Source: Calditrichota bacterium (GTDB lineage Bacteria; Zhuqueibacterota; Zhuqueibacteria; Zhuqueibacterales; Geothermadaptataceae). Taken from it: 64,000 bases of DNA. Both the position numbers and the translations under genes were made by a program. Location: contig QQUE01000015.1 of NCBI GenBank assembly GCA_008501765.1, forward strand, positions 186,001-250,000, written 5' to 3'. The notes below the pieces were generated by a model. It did not search any database. It was given only the letters and a program-made list of their open reading frames with translations, and was not told where the DNA came from. Below are positions 35,121-44,545 of the stretch, one piece after another (position 1 is the stretch's first letter; every line of letters starts with the position of its first letter).

Positions 35121-37523
35121 TCAATCGGGAGTAAAAATTTGAATTCGTGCCACAGAAGAATGCAAGCTGTCCCGGGCCATCGATACAACTTTGTATTGCC
35201 CATGGCGCCACATGGTAATCTGATCGTCGTAATGATCCGAAAACGGCTGCCCGGACTGTCCACCGGGAAGTATGGTATAAGCCAACTCAGGATGGTTTAA
35301 ATCAATAATTTGCCGCATTGAAGCACCAACATCGACGGCAAAGGGCTTGAAAAATCTATATTCCGCTTTATTAATCGATCCAGCCGAACCACCCATATTA
35401 TATTCCCCCCGGTCAAAAATATAATCGAAGGGTGGCAATTGGCCAATCGGATGCCGCAATGTAAATCGATGGATGCGCCCCCACTCCCAAAATCCGGGCC
35501 CGTCGCCATAGTTTTCAATTAATTGTTCGCATGTTTGATTGAATGCACGAAGCAAAATATCGGGCAATCGCTCACGATCAGTTGTTTGTTGGTCATCCCA
35601 CCAACGTGAATTTGGGTTCGCCATGAGATTTTCCATCGCCCGAATCGGGATGTTCGTCCAGCGCAAAAATTCATGATAAATTTCAGGCTCCAGTTGATCT
35701 TTGAACAGGTCATCTAACAGGTGGATATAGAGATGATTAAAAATGGTTGCTCCGGCGCTCACCTCATCCATTTCGCCGTTCCATTCAAGCAATAATTGCC
35801 AGATTTGCCGATTCGTTTTGCTCAGCTTTTGCACATCCATATTTTTTGACAATACAGGCAGTAGATCGATGGCGTGCAGAGAGAATTCATCCATTTGCAT
35901 GTTCTGAAAGTCCTTAATAGCGAACTTCTCCTTTTCCAGTAATAGCTGGTGGATGCGCCGGGCACGGCTATCCGGCTCCCAGGCATTCGACAAATAATAA
36001 TTAGTGCCTGCCGCGATCGAAGAATTGTTAGCCGTCACAATAAAACCGGACCTGGGATTCCAGCTATTTGGCAAGTTTTTTAACGCAAGTGAACGAAGCC
36101 AATCACCCTTATTTTCCCAGCCCCGGTAGGGCAAATGGCCTTTTTTATCCCGGCGGAGAGGAACTTGACCGGCCAACTGAAATCCGATATTTCCCTCTTT
36201 ATCGGCGTAGGTAATATTTTGGCAGGGCGCTCCAATGTGTTGCAAAGCACGGGTGAAATCATCGCTGTTCTCCGCTCTGTTGAGCTGAAGAATAGCCAAC
36301 ACATCGTCGGAAAATGAAGCGCCGGTCCAGCGAATCGTCACTACTGTGGAGTCTGAATTTAACAGCGGATGCACATCGGAAATTACCGGACCGCGCTCAC
36401 TGTGTCTGACATCGATAAAGACCGGATCGCGTTGATCTTTTATATCGATTTTTTCCGTCCGAAATGAAAATTTTTGCCAATCATTTTCATCCCAATAATA
36501 ATCAATTTTCCCAGGCTTTATCTTTTCGAAATAAAAATCGACATCATCGACCATGCCGTTGGTAAATCCCCATGCGATGGATTTATTATGCCCAAGTACT
36601 ATCCCGGGGATTCCCGGAATCGACATTCCGGCAACTTTATATGTTGGTGATGACAGATGCGATTCTATCCAGAAACACGGCGCGCTCAATTCAAGGTGGG
36701 GATCATTTGCCAGTATCGGTTTTCCACTGGCACTTTTTGCCCCTGAAACAACCCAGCTATTGCTGGCAGCAAATCCGGAAGCCCAGCCTGCCAACCGGCC
36801 TGCTGAATGAATTTTCTTTTGAATGTTTGCCAACATCCTTTCTTTCCCCACCAGCAAATCACCCAACTTTTGCGGGGAACTGGGAAAATCGGGAAAAATT
36901 TCTGCTGCTGCATTAACACCAAACTTCGCTGCAATGCGATAAAAAGTCAATTCCACATGCCAGGCAAGGCTAAGCCGCATCGCGACCAGTCTTTGAATAA
37001 CAATTGAGTCGACGGGCTTCCATTGTTCCGGTTTGTATCCGAGAAGTGAAAATTCGATCGGCATGCGCGATGAATTAATTTCAATGAATTGATTTATGCC
37101 ATCGGAGTAAGCCGCGAGCGCCCGTTTTGATTCCAAAGAGAGGCTGTCGGCAATTTGCCCAGCGATGTATGCGAATCCCCACGTCCGCATAAGTTTGTCG
37201 GTTTCCAACGCCTCCCCTCCGAATATTTCACTTAACCTGCCCGCGCCGGCCCGGCGGAAAAAATCCATTTGCCAGAGTCGTTCCTGGGCATGAGCGTATC
37301 CGAGCAGCCGGAAAAGATCGAGATCATGTTTTGCATAAATATGCGGCACTGCGAGCTCATCCCAGTGAATCTCTGCTTGTTCACTCAAACTTGGGAAAGG
37401 AACTTTGGCCTGATAATCGGGAAGCGATTTGTTGATGAGAATATAACCCAAAATGCTGATGGTTATCGCCATGACGAATATAAAAAATAACAAGGCAAGA
37501 ATAATTTTCATATTCTTATGCAT
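35121..37523 (-). CDS. penicillin acylase family (Ntn) hydrolase
   Basis: 800 residues. An N-terminal hydrophobic segment (IILALLFFIFVMAITISILG) sends it to the periplasm or anchors it. It is a self-processing Ntn hydrolase: the catalytic Ser, which becomes the N-terminus of the beta chain, is Ser254 in AASNSWVVSG. The oxyanion Asn is probably in the later TANNSSIAAG stretch. Family members cleave amides such as beta-lactams or acyl-homoserine lactones, but the natural substrate is usually unknown. GGAG precedes the ATG. It starts 29 bases after the DUF4416 gene. Confidence 0.92.
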   Translation of the reverse strand: MHKNMKIILALLFFIFVMAITISILGYILINKSLPDYQAKVPFPSLSEQAEIHWDELAVPHIYAKHDLDLFRLLGYAHAQERLWQMDFFRRAGAGRLSEIFGGEALETDKLMRTWGFAYIAGQIADSLSLESKRALAAYSDGINQFIEINSSRMPIEFSLLGYKPEQWKPVDSIVIQRLVAMRLSLAWHVELTFYRIAAKFGVNAAAEIFPDFPSSPQKLGDLLVGKERMLANIQKKIHSAGRLAGWASGFAASNSWVVSGAKSASGKPILANDPHLELSAPCFWIESHLSSPTYKVAGMSIPGIPGIVLGHNKSIAWGFTNGMVDDVDFYFEKIKPGKIDYYWDENDWQKFSFRTEKIDIKDQRDPVFIDVRHSERGPVISDVHPLLNSDSTVVTIRWTGASFSDDVLAILQLNRAENSDDFTRALQHIGAPCQNITYADKEGNIGFQLAGQVPLRRDKKGHLPYRGWENKGDWLRSLALKNLPNSWNPRSGFIVTANNSSIAAGTNYYLSNAWEPDSRARRIHQLLLEKEKFAIKDFQNMQMDEFSLHAIDLLPVLSKNMDVQKLSKTNRQIWQLLLEWNGEMDEVSAGATIFNHLYIHLLDDLFKDQLEPEIYHEFLRWTNIPIRAMENLMANPNSRWWDDQQTTDRERLPDILLRAFNQTCEQLIENYGDGPGFWEWGRIHRFTLRHPIGQLPPFDYIFDRGEYNMGGSAGSINKAEYRFFKPFAVDVGASMRQIIDLNHPELAYTILPGGQSGQPFSDHYDDQITMWRHGQYKVVSMARDSLHSSVARIQIFTPD

Positions 37524-37552
37524 GTAGTTCTCCGGTAAGAAAAATCAAAATT

Positions 37553-38095
37553 TTACGCATGGCGGCTACGGGATTCCCGCAGTTGAGCCTTATAAATTTC
37601 GCGAATTCGCAGCAACGGTTTATCATAAATTCCCTGCGCGAAATCTGGAAAAGTCCATTCAAACGGTGTAAACTGACCTTTTGCGTACATCAAATTCATA
37701 TCCGCCCAAACGCCTTTACCGATGTAAATCTTCTGTCCGTCTTTTTTCATTGAGGCCAATACGAGTTTATCAAAATCAAGATATCCTGAATCCAGATTGA
37801 CGGTGCGCTTTCCTGAAATTGCCATGGTATTTTCAATGCTGTTCGTTATCAGTTTGATTTCAGCTAAATTTGCAGCATCGACATGGTTTACGAAAGAAAA
37901 AAGAATTCTTTTGATCGGAGCTCCCATTTCCGGCTCGTAATAATCGGCGGCATGAAATGGATACGATTCACTTTTATAATCGATAGAGCCAAATTTCTCC
38001 TCCAATATTTCTGCTGCCTGACCGAGTTTTTCCGGGTCAACATAGAGCGCTGCGACCAGTAATTTTACCAAAGCGACTTGAGAAGGCTCAGCCAT
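37553..38095 (-). CDS. DUF4416 family protein
   Basis: 180 residues matching the DUF4416 family (KLLVAALYVDPEKLGQAAEILEEKFG ... YPFHAADYYEPEMG ... LDSGYLDFDKLVLASMKKDG). The function is unknown; no signal peptide or membrane helix is present. The ATG is preceded by GGAGGGGAGA and overlaps the end of the acetyltransferase-like gene by 8 bases, so the two are translationally coupled. The family is widespread in Desulfobacterota and related anaerobes. Confidence 0.85.
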   Translation of the reverse strand: MAEPSQVALVKLLVAALYVDPEKLGQAAEILEEKFGSIDYKSESYPFHAADYYEPEMGAPIKRILFSFVNHVDAANLAEIKLITNSIENTMAISGKRTVNLDSGYLDFDKLVLASMKKDGQKIYIGKGVWADMNLMYAKGQFTPFEWTFPDFAQGIYDKPLLRIREIYKAQLRESRSRHA

Positions 38096-38966
38096 TCTCC
38101 CCTCCGCGGAATGTTCGTGCCCGATTTTCCCGAAGCGCTTCTTCAGCAGTAATTACTATTTTTTCCGGGATTCCGAAAGATTCATGAATCTGCTGTGCGC
38201 GGTTCTGTTTCAAATTAAAATTCTTTTTTCCATGAATTGAGGTGTGCCGCATATGGAATTTCCGCACATAAATCAAAGAATCTTTTTCATTACGTGAAAG
38301 GCAAAGTTCATTCATGCCATTCCATGAAAACGAACCGATCCAATGCTGAAAAAAGATGTCCGGCGGCGTCGGCAGGTCACAAAATTCATAACGCCACTGT
38401 TTTATTCCCCGCGTAATCGTACATAAACTATAATGCAATTTGCGCTCTGCCAACGCGATTTCAACAGCCGTATGCGCATTGCGATAGTGTAAATTCTGCC
38501 CGGAGGCGAACGCCATCGGAACATCCAGAACATAGCCCGGGTCAGCGAGAAAATGCTGGCCGTTCCAAATGACAACCAGCGCGCAGTGGTGGTTCGGCCC
38601 GATTTTCATACGCGCCATAACCGGGTAACATGCGTAGCCCAAAAAATGAGCGATGCATTGCAAAAAGAAGGTGAGCGAAAAACACGTTCCGCCCAACCGG
38701 TGCTGCTGAAAATCTTCCCAAACTTCATCGGGCATTCGGATTGCCGTAGCATCCTGATGGGATTTATTGAATTTCAAAATCTTGCTGAGGTTTTCATATG
38801 GAATACGCAAAAATTCCCGCAAGACTTCACCAAGCTGTTCAATGTCGCGTGCTTTATTTGTGGTCAGATTATTTTTCTGCAGAAAGTCTTTGGCTATTTC
38901 TGAATAGCTGGCAGGATCAAGCTTGTTTATGCTATTTAAATGCGGAGGATTTTGCAAGGGAATCAT
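38088..38966 (-). CDS. arylamine N-acetyltransferase-like protein
   Basis: 292 residues of the NAT family. The Cys-His-Asp triad can be placed: Cys95 in RLGGTCFS, His127 in GPNHHCALVV and Asp142 in FLADPGY; the His-to-Asp spacing of 15 matches the family. NATs move an acetyl group from CoA to arylamines or act as amide synthases in secondary metabolism. The rest is diverged, so the donor and acceptor are uncertain. The start at ATG 38966 lacks a clear ribosome site. It is 16 bases from the small membrane protein gene upstream and overlaps the DUF4416 gene downstream. Confidence 0.8.
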   Translation of the reverse strand: MIPLQNPPHLNSINKLDPASYSEIAKDFLQKNNLTTNKARDIEQLGEVLREFLRIPYENLSKILKFNKSHQDATAIRMPDEVWEDFQQHRLGGTCFSLTFFLQCIAHFLGYACYPVMARMKIGPNHHCALVVIWNGQHFLADPGYVLDVPMAFASGQNLHYRNAHTAVEIALAERKLHYSLCTITRGIKQWRYEFCDLPTPPDIFFQHWIGSFSWNGMNELCLSRNEKDSLIYVRKFHMRHTSIHGKKNFNLKQNRAQQIHESFGIPEKIVITAEEALRENRARTFRGGENG

Positions 38967-38982
38967 CTGATTACGGGTTGCA

Positions 38983-39261
38983 TTATTCGGTGGTTTTGGT
39001 CGCAGTGGTGGTCGTTTTCCATGGCGGCTCTGCGATCAACTCACCAGTTTTTTTAATCATAAATGAAAATGTACCGGTTCTTAAACCAAACTGGACAAAT
39101 GAGATCATTGAAAGCAGAATTATGACTGCCCAACGCCAATGGAACTCTTTTTTGTATCCCTCATAAATGCTGTACAGGATTACATACGATAAAAATAGAA
39201 TCACCATTGACAAAGCATAAAGACCGTAAATATTTTCAACAGCAAGAGAATCAATTTCCAT
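38983..39261 (-). CDS. small two-helix membrane protein, unknown
   Basis: 92 residues from ATG 39261, with GGAAGG just upstream (the longer frame begins with TTG five codons earlier). There are two hydrophobic helices (IYGLYALSMVILFLSYVILY and WRWAVIILLSMISFVQFG), and a Thr/Lys-rich C-terminal end. I do not recognise the family. It is the first gene of the minus-strand run leading to the acetyltransferase-like, DUF4416 and penicillin-acylase-like genes. Confidence 0.6.
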   Translation of the reverse strand: MEIDSLAVENIYGLYALSMVILFLSYVILYSIYEGYKKEFHWRWAVIILLSMISFVQFGLRTGTFSFMIKKTGELIAEPPWKTTTTATKTTE

Positions 39262-39549
39262 ACTCTGCCTTCCCAAGCCGATTTTTGAGCAAACGCATTA
39301 TTTTATATTGGAATGCCGGCACTTCTTCTGGCATGGTACTCCGTTCCCCGGTTGGTGGATAAATTCAAATATTTATGGCGCGAACAAAAATACCGATAAA
39401 ACCGGGCATCCGTTATTCTGTTCCGGTGCATGGCAATTATTTTCAGATACAGACTTAACAAAGAACCAAGAAATAGCCAGAATTGCAATAAAAAACTTCA
39501 TAACTCTCATTAATTATGAGATATTATAACCATTTAATTTCATCCTTTT

Positions 39550-40455
39550 TCAGGCAGGAATTAGTTTCGGATTCTGTGGATCGTGGGAGTGGTAGCGGAT
39601 TATACTGCGCTTGCTAAAATTCGTGTTCGCGTAGCAATAAATACAACCAAACAAACAACTGTCGTAGGCGCCAATATCAATACTTTCAAAACAGCCGCAC
39701 TGGGGGCGTGTCGGATTTAAACTTCCGCTTAATTGAATATCCGGATAGATTTTTTGCAGGAGTCCACTATCGATGCAGCGGGCTTTGTCAATATTCTGAA
39801 TTGAAAGATACGCGTCTTCGCAACAGGCTGCCAACCGGATTCCGTTCATTTCGGCGATCTCCGCCAGATTTTCAACCAGATACTGCCGATCTTCGGCCGA
39901 TGGTTTATAAAATTCAACACCATTTTTTTGCATGCGAGCCATATTGCGTTCAACTTTTTTATACAGATCAACGAAGCTAAAAATACACTGGTTAGTCGCA
40001 CCGGAAAGGCGCCCGGCTAAAAAGTGGAAATTATCAATATGCCATTTTAATGGTGTTACCGAACTGATTACGATAGGATCGTAACGCCATATAATTTTAT
40101 CGGCTGAAATCATTTGGGCGAGTTGATGAAATGCCGCAATGGCACGCTCAACCGCCGGATTGTTGGACTCAAGTTGAGCCGGATAATTATTTAAAGTCCA
40201 ATGGAAATAAAATCGATAGCCACTGCCGGTTAGTTGCGATAATTTTGAAAAAAGTGGCCGCGCATTGCGTGTCCAGAAAACCAGAGCCGCCACATCATCC
40301 GGATGCAGGGATACGGTTCTAACTTGCCGGGCGTTGAACGGATTGACGACCTCTGCAAATCCTGCTGTCAACCGGTTCGAGAACCATTTCGTATAAAAAG
40401 CAGGGATATCGGTACGCCGGGAAACAGAAATTATTTTTTGCCTGGAGTTGTTCAT
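39550..40455 (-). CDS. DUF1848 family protein with C-terminal cysteine motif
   Basis: 301 residues of the DUF1848 family (start IISVSRRTDIPAFYTKWF, then FWTRNARPLF and IIWRYDPIVIS). The function is unknown. Near the C-terminus is CLFGCIYCYAN, a Cx3Cx2C arrangement like a radical SAM cluster motif but at the opposite end of the protein, plus more Cys (CGC upstream). This suggests an iron-sulfur cluster. The gene is divergent from aat, with 99 bases between them. Confidence 0.88.
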   Translation of the reverse strand: MNNSRQKIISVSRRTDIPAFYTKWFSNRLTAGFAEVVNPFNARQVRTVSLHPDDVAALVFWTRNARPLFSKLSQLTGSGYRFYFHWTLNNYPAQLESNNPAVERAIAAFHQLAQMISADKIIWRYDPIVISSVTPLKWHIDNFHFLAGRLSGATNQCIFSFVDLYKKVERNMARMQKNGVEFYKPSAEDRQYLVENLAEIAEMNGIRLAACCEDAYLSIQNIDKARCIDSGLLQKIYPDIQLSGSLNPTRPQCGCFESIDIGAYDSCLFGCIYCYANTNFSKRSIIRYHSHDPQNPKLIPA

Positions 40456-40554
40456 TATGAATTTGTACTTTTAATTAGCAAACAATCGCAACTTTTCTGC
40501 TAAAAAGATCCAGTCGCACGGTATTTAAAATAATCTTTTATATCAATAATATAA

Positions 40555-41199
40555 ATGAAAAATAAAATTGATCTCAGCGTCCACAACCTCATTTCAGCCT
40601 ACAGCCAGGGCATTTTTCCCATGGGCAATGAATTTGGGGAAGTCAACTGGTATGAAGCTGATCCGCGTGGTATAATGCCATTGGAAAGTCTGCATATTCC
40701 TCATGATTTAAAGCGTATTTTACGGCAGGAAAAATTCAGCGTGACGCTTAATCGTGCATTTAAAGAGACGATAACAGCCTGTGCCGACAGACCGGAACCA
40801 ACCTGGATAACAGATTATATTATTGAGGCTTATATAGAGTTACATAAAATTGGATATGCCCACAGCGTCGAGACGTGGCACGCAGGGAAGCTCGTTGGCG
40901 GACTTTACGGTGTCAGCATCGGCGGCGCTTTTTTCGGCGAATCGATGTTTTTCCGGACCCGCGATGCCAGTAAAGTTGCATTGGTTCATTTATGGGTCTG
41001 GCTGAAGCGTTGTGGGTTTTCGATATTTGATATTCAAATGCTCACCGAGCTTTTAAAAAGATTTGGCGCAAAACAAATCGGAAAAGCGGATTACCTGATC
41101 AAATTAAAACCTGCCCTCACCAAAAAACGAATGCTCAAAAATTCAGCAATCAATTGGACGCAAGAGTTCCGCAATTTAAAAGAAGATCGCTTTGTTTAA
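40555..41199 (+). CDS. aat: leucyl/phenylalanyl-tRNA-protein transferase
   Basis: 214 residues, normal for Aat. The enzyme adds Leu or Phe to proteins with N-terminal Arg or Lys and so marks them for ClpAP (N-degron pathway). Signatures are LISAYSQGIFPMG, WYEADPRGIMPL, ETWHAGKLVGGLYGVSIG and FFGESMFFR. No clpA or clpS is in the window. The ATG has no clear ribosome site. The stop is followed by a diverged inverted relative of the 20-kb tandem repeat. Confidence 0.96.
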   Translation: MKNKIDLSVHNLISAYSQGIFPMGNEFGEVNWYEADPRGIMPLESLHIPHDLKRILRQEKFSVTLNRAFKETITACADRPEPTWITDYIIEAYIELHKIGYAHSVETWHAGKLVGGLYGVSIGGAFFGESMFFRTRDASKVALVHLWVWLKRCGFSIFDIQMLTELLKRFGAKQIGKADYLIKLKPALTKKRMLKNSAINWTQEFRNLKEDRFV

Positions 41200-41250
41200 G
41201 AAACGGTATGAATGATCCAACTGATTGGAATGAAATATTATTCAGGCAAC

Positions 41251-41340
41251 AACTCTCACAAAGCCACGAAGCCCACAGAGTTTTATTTTTAATATCTTTA
41301 AGTCATTCTTTGTGGCTCTATAAGAGAATTATATCAGGCT
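41251..41340 (-). repeat. diverged inverted relative of the 20-kb repeat unit
   Basis: CTCTCACAAAGCCACG (41253-41268) is the exact complement of CGTGGCTTTGTGAGAG in the tandem units at 20038-20579. Further partial similarity (TTTAATATCTTTAAGTCA) follows. It lies in the convergent gap between aat and the dehydratase gene. Confidence 0.5.
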
Positions 41341-41403
41341 ATAATTCAACTTGTTATTTAAACAGAGCCATGCAGATTTTAACCCAAAATGAATTTGAGC
41401 AGC

Positions 41404-42366
41404 TTACCTTGCAATTATTTCTATTAATTGTTCTTCTGTCAAATTTCCACCGGAAAGAATCACCGCAATGCGTTTTCCTGCCAGGGTTTCCCGCGCCTGC
41501 CAGGCCGCTGCAAATGCGGCTGCTCCCGCGCCTTCGGCGATATTGTGCGTGTGGCTCAAAAGTAGTCGAATCGCGCCACGCAGCGCATCGTCATCCACAG
41601 TAACAATTTCATCCAGTTCATCCCGTAGAATATTCAGTGTAAATTTAAATGGCGACAGCGTCGCCAGCCCTTCGGCGAACGTATCTGCTGAGTGAGTTTT
41701 ACACACTTTTCCTGTTTTGATCGATTGATAGATTGAATCAGCGTGGCTGGATTGTACGCCGATAACACGGACAGCCGGGTTTACGCTATGTGCCACAATA
41801 CTGACTCCGCACGCACCGCTGCCCCCACCAACCGGCACAAAAACTGTGTCCAGTGTCGGTATTTTTTCAAATAGTTCCAGCGCATAAGTGCCGACACCCG
41901 GTATCAGAGCCGGCTCGTCACCACCCGAAACGTAGCGCCACTTGTTATCGCGGGCGAAGTTTTCAGCAAAAACACAACAATATGAATAATTTTCGCCATG
42001 CGAAATCACCTCTGCACCAAAGTTTTCTATGGCCCGCACTTTGTCGATGTTAGCATTTTCCGGCACCACAATTTTCACCGGAAAACCAAACAATTGGCCA
42101 GCATGTGCGATAGATTGCCCGTGATTGCCGGTCGAGGCTGCAATAAGGCCGCCTTTAAATCCTTGTTCTTGCAATTGGCTGCACAGGTTGATCCCACCAC
42201 GAATTTTGAAAGCACCGGTGGGCAAATGGTTTTCAAACTTAACCCAGAGTTCGCAACCGAATAATTTATCCAGACTTTTAAAATTGAGTGCCGGGGTTGG
42301 GGTGAGATAGGGAGCAATACGCTTTTTGGCTTGCAGAATGTCGCTCAAAGTGATTTTATGGGCCAT
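41404..42366 (-). CDS. threonine/serine dehydratase-like PLP enzyme
   Basis: 320 residues of fold-type II PLP enzymes. The PLP lysine is in TGAFKIRGG, the phosphate-binding loop is GGGSGACG, and ILSGGN marks the C-terminal end. It has the catalytic domain only, without the ACT domain of biosynthetic IlvA, so it resembles catabolic threonine dehydratase, serine dehydratase or serine racemase. It removes the amino group from Thr or Ser to give 2-oxobutyrate or pyruvate. AAGGAA precedes the ATG, 12 bases after the rlmH stop. Confidence 0.9.
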   Translation of the reverse strand: MAHKITLSDILQAKKRIAPYLTPTPALNFKSLDKLFGCELWVKFENHLPTGAFKIRGGINLCSQLQEQGFKGGLIAASTGNHGQSIAHAGQLFGFPVKIVVPENANIDKVRAIENFGAEVISHGENYSYCCVFAENFARDNKWRYVSGGDEPALIPGVGTYALELFEKIPTLDTVFVPVGGGSGACGVSIVAHSVNPAVRVIGVQSSHADSIYQSIKTGKVCKTHSADTFAEGLATLSPFKFTLNILRDELDEIVTVDDDALRGAIRLLLSHTHNIAEGAGAAAFAAAWQARETLAGKRIAVILSGGNLTEEQLIEIIAR

Positions 42367-42378
42367 GGAATTTCCTTT

Positions 42379-42846
42379 TTATTTGTGATATTTCTCACCC
42401 CGCAGGATTGTGCATGCACGATAAATTTGCTCCAACAGAATCACCCGCGCCAATTCATGCGGGAATGTCATCTCGGAAAGTGACACAACCATATTGGCCC
42501 GCTGCAAAACTTCTTTAGAAAAACCGAAAGCGCCACCAATCGCAAACACGACTTCAGCCGGGCCGTAATTCTGTTTTTCATTCAATAAACTGGCGAGTCC
42601 GGGCGAATCGAGCATCTTTCCCCGTGAATCGAGCGCGATGAAAAATGCATTGTCCGGCAGGGTTGCAAGCAGTCGGCCTGACTCATCTTCGATGGCTTTT
42701 CCCATATCTTTTTCATCGAATCGACTGTCTTTCAGCTCGCGTAATTCAAAGGTGCTGTAGTGGCGGATACGGCCAATAAAATCCTTGCAGGCTGTATTCC
42801 AGTACTTTGTTTTAATTTTACCGAAGACGTAGACGGATATTTTCAT
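42379..42846 (-). CDS. rlmH: 23S rRNA pseudouridine-1915 N3-methyltransferase
   Basis: 155 residues, the normal length of RlmH, a small SPOUT-class dimeric methyltransferase that modifies pseudouridine 1915 in helix 69 of assembled ribosomes. Family features are the N-terminal KISVYVFGKIK, LDSRGKMLDSPGLA, and the SAM-binding knot FAIGGAFGFS with MTFPHELARVILLEQIYRA. It starts 59 bases after the lipoprotein gene and precedes the dehydratase gene by 12, so the three may be co-transcribed. Confidence 0.96.
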   Translation of the reverse strand: MKISVYVFGKIKTKYWNTACKDFIGRIRHYSTFELRELKDSRFDEKDMGKAIEDESGRLLATLPDNAFFIALDSRGKMLDSPGLASLLNEKQNYGPAEVVFAIGGAFGFSKEVLQRANMVVSLSEMTFPHELARVILLEQIYRACTILRGEKYHK

Positions 42847-42905
42847 AAATTTCAGGCTGTTTCTTCGCCAGTTTGCTATTCAATTATTCGATCTGCAACA
42901 GCAAA

Positions 42906-43349
42906 TTATTGCACACGTTTATTTCGTGCCTGCCATTTCCCTTTAAAAGACCGACCGCTTTCACGCCCTATAAATGTTACGGCCATATTGCGGCCGTTAC
43001 GCTTGCCGGTGAAACTCATAAACGATCGCATGACGAATTTCGTTTGGTAGGGAACTTTAAAGTGCAGCTCGCCATCTTTGAGCTGTAAATCGTGCACAAT
43101 TTTGCGGTTGATGCCAGCTTTTTTATCAGTGAAATATCCGGTGATGTGGGTGCTGGTAAAAACGATTTCCAAAGAAAAAATCTTTGCCGGCGTCGTACTG
43201 TTTTCGATGAGTGCAGGACCGCTCCAGATTCCTTGCCACGAAACATCGATGTCCGGGGAATTTTGCAATGACTTCGAGCCACCACAGGAAATTGAGAAAA
43301 AAAGCACCAATATAAGAGCTGTTTTTGTAAGTTTGAGATTCTTATTCAT
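42906..43349 (-). CDS. small lipoprotein of unknown function
   Basis: 147 residues. The N-terminal signal ends in a lipobox-like FSISCGG, so the mature protein is probably lipid-anchored. The rest is predicted beta-rich (VSWQGIWSGPALI ... GRSFKGKWQARNK) with WxGxW-type ends often seen in small barrel proteins. No family recognised. It lies 59 bases before rlmH. Confidence 0.7.
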   Translation of the reverse strand: MNKNLKLTKTALILVLFFSISCGGSKSLQNSPDIDVSWQGIWSGPALIENSTTPAKIFSLEIVFTSTHITGYFTDKKAGINRKIVHDLQLKDGELHFKVPYQTKFVMRSFMSFTGKRNGRNMAVTFIGRESGRSFKGKWQARNKRVQ

Positions 43350-43496
43350 CCTGAAACATGTTCCATAAATTTATATAAAAATGACTTAGCGATTGAAAAA
43401 TTATCGAAATGAACTGAATTCCTACTTTCCCGCCTCCGGAAACTTTTTTTAAACACCACAAAAATAGAAAATATTTTCGGAAATTAAATGAAAAAA

Positions 43497-44324
43497 TCAC
43501 GCCGCCTGACAGCGGGGACAGAAAAATGAGCTGCGTCCACTCTGCACAACGCGAGTGATTTTTTCTTTGCAAATTTTACAGGGCTCATTTTCACGGCCGT
43601 AAACCGCCAATTCCAGCTGAAAATAGCCAGATTCTCCAGTGCTGTTAACAAAATCGTTCAACGTTGTTCCTCCCAGTTGAATCGCATTTCTGAGCACAAG
43701 TTGGACCTGTTGCAGTAAAATTTCCCATTGGCGGGCCGTGAGTTCGTTGGCCATTTTCTGAGGGTGAATTTGTGCAAAATAAAGCGCTTCGTTGGCATAA
43801 ATATTTCCAACTCCGACGATAAAATTGGCATCCATCAGCAAGTTTTTAATCGGTTTTTTGGATTTTTTCACCTGCGGCCAGGTAACTTTTGCTGTCGTTT
43901 TTTTGTCCAGAGGTTCGAGCCCAAGCGTCAACAAACGCGGATAAATTTTAAACTCGTTTTCGGTCAATACTTCAAACAAACCAAACCGCCGCGGATCGTG
44001 ATAGCACAACTGCAGGCCATCGCTGATGGAAATAATAATATGATCATGTTTTTTGAAATCTTCATTGTGCTGTTGCACCGTGAGCTGCCCACTCATCCCC
44101 AGATGGACCAGAATTTTTTGCTGCCCGGATAAATGCACAATAATGTATTTTGAGCGCCGACTTACGTTCAGGATTTCCTCATCCGGCAATAGTTTTTCGA
44201 GTCTTTTAGAATTCACCGGCACTCGTAAACGAGTTTCGCGAACGAGAACTTTTTGAATTCTTTTTCCCAGAATCGTTTGCTGCAATCCGCGGCAAACAGT
44301 TTCGACTTCAGGTAATTCCGGCAT
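43497..44324 (-). CDS. mutM: formamidopyrimidine-DNA glycosylase
   Basis: 275 residues. It removes oxidised purines (8-oxoguanine, Fapy) from DNA and nicks the strand. The N-terminus MPELPEVETVCRGL has the catalytic Pro2 and Glu3. The H2TH region follows (ANFIVGVGNIYANEALY), and the C-terminal zinc finger is CKICKEKITRVVQSGRSSFF then CPRC, including the lesion-loop Arg. All key residues are present. It is divergent from the symporter gene. Confidence 0.96.
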   Translation of the reverse strand: MPELPEVETVCRGLQQTILGKRIQKVLVRETRLRVPVNSKRLEKLLPDEEILNVSRRSKYIIVHLSGQQKILVHLGMSGQLTVQQHNEDFKKHDHIIISISDGLQLCYHDPRRFGLFEVLTENEFKIYPRLLTLGLEPLDKKTTAKVTWPQVKKSKKPIKNLLMDANFIVGVGNIYANEALYFAQIHPQKMANELTARQWEILLQQVQLVLRNAIQLGGTTLNDFVNSTGESGYFQLELAVYGRENEPCKICKEKITRVVQSGRSSFFCPRCQAA

Positions 44325-44545
44325 ATTTTCCTCAAAAAAATGAAATCAAATCGACTATTTTGGATATCCGAATATTGGCAAATACAATATACGCGAAAAG
44401 CGCGGCATTGCAAGGATTCATCTAAAAATTGGTATTAAAAAATCAACTGCATCCCATTTTAACACAGAACTCTTACCTTGCGTTTGCCACTTTCAGCAAG
44501 TATATTTCGTATTATTCAATCAATCATCCGACTATGGGAGAAATA

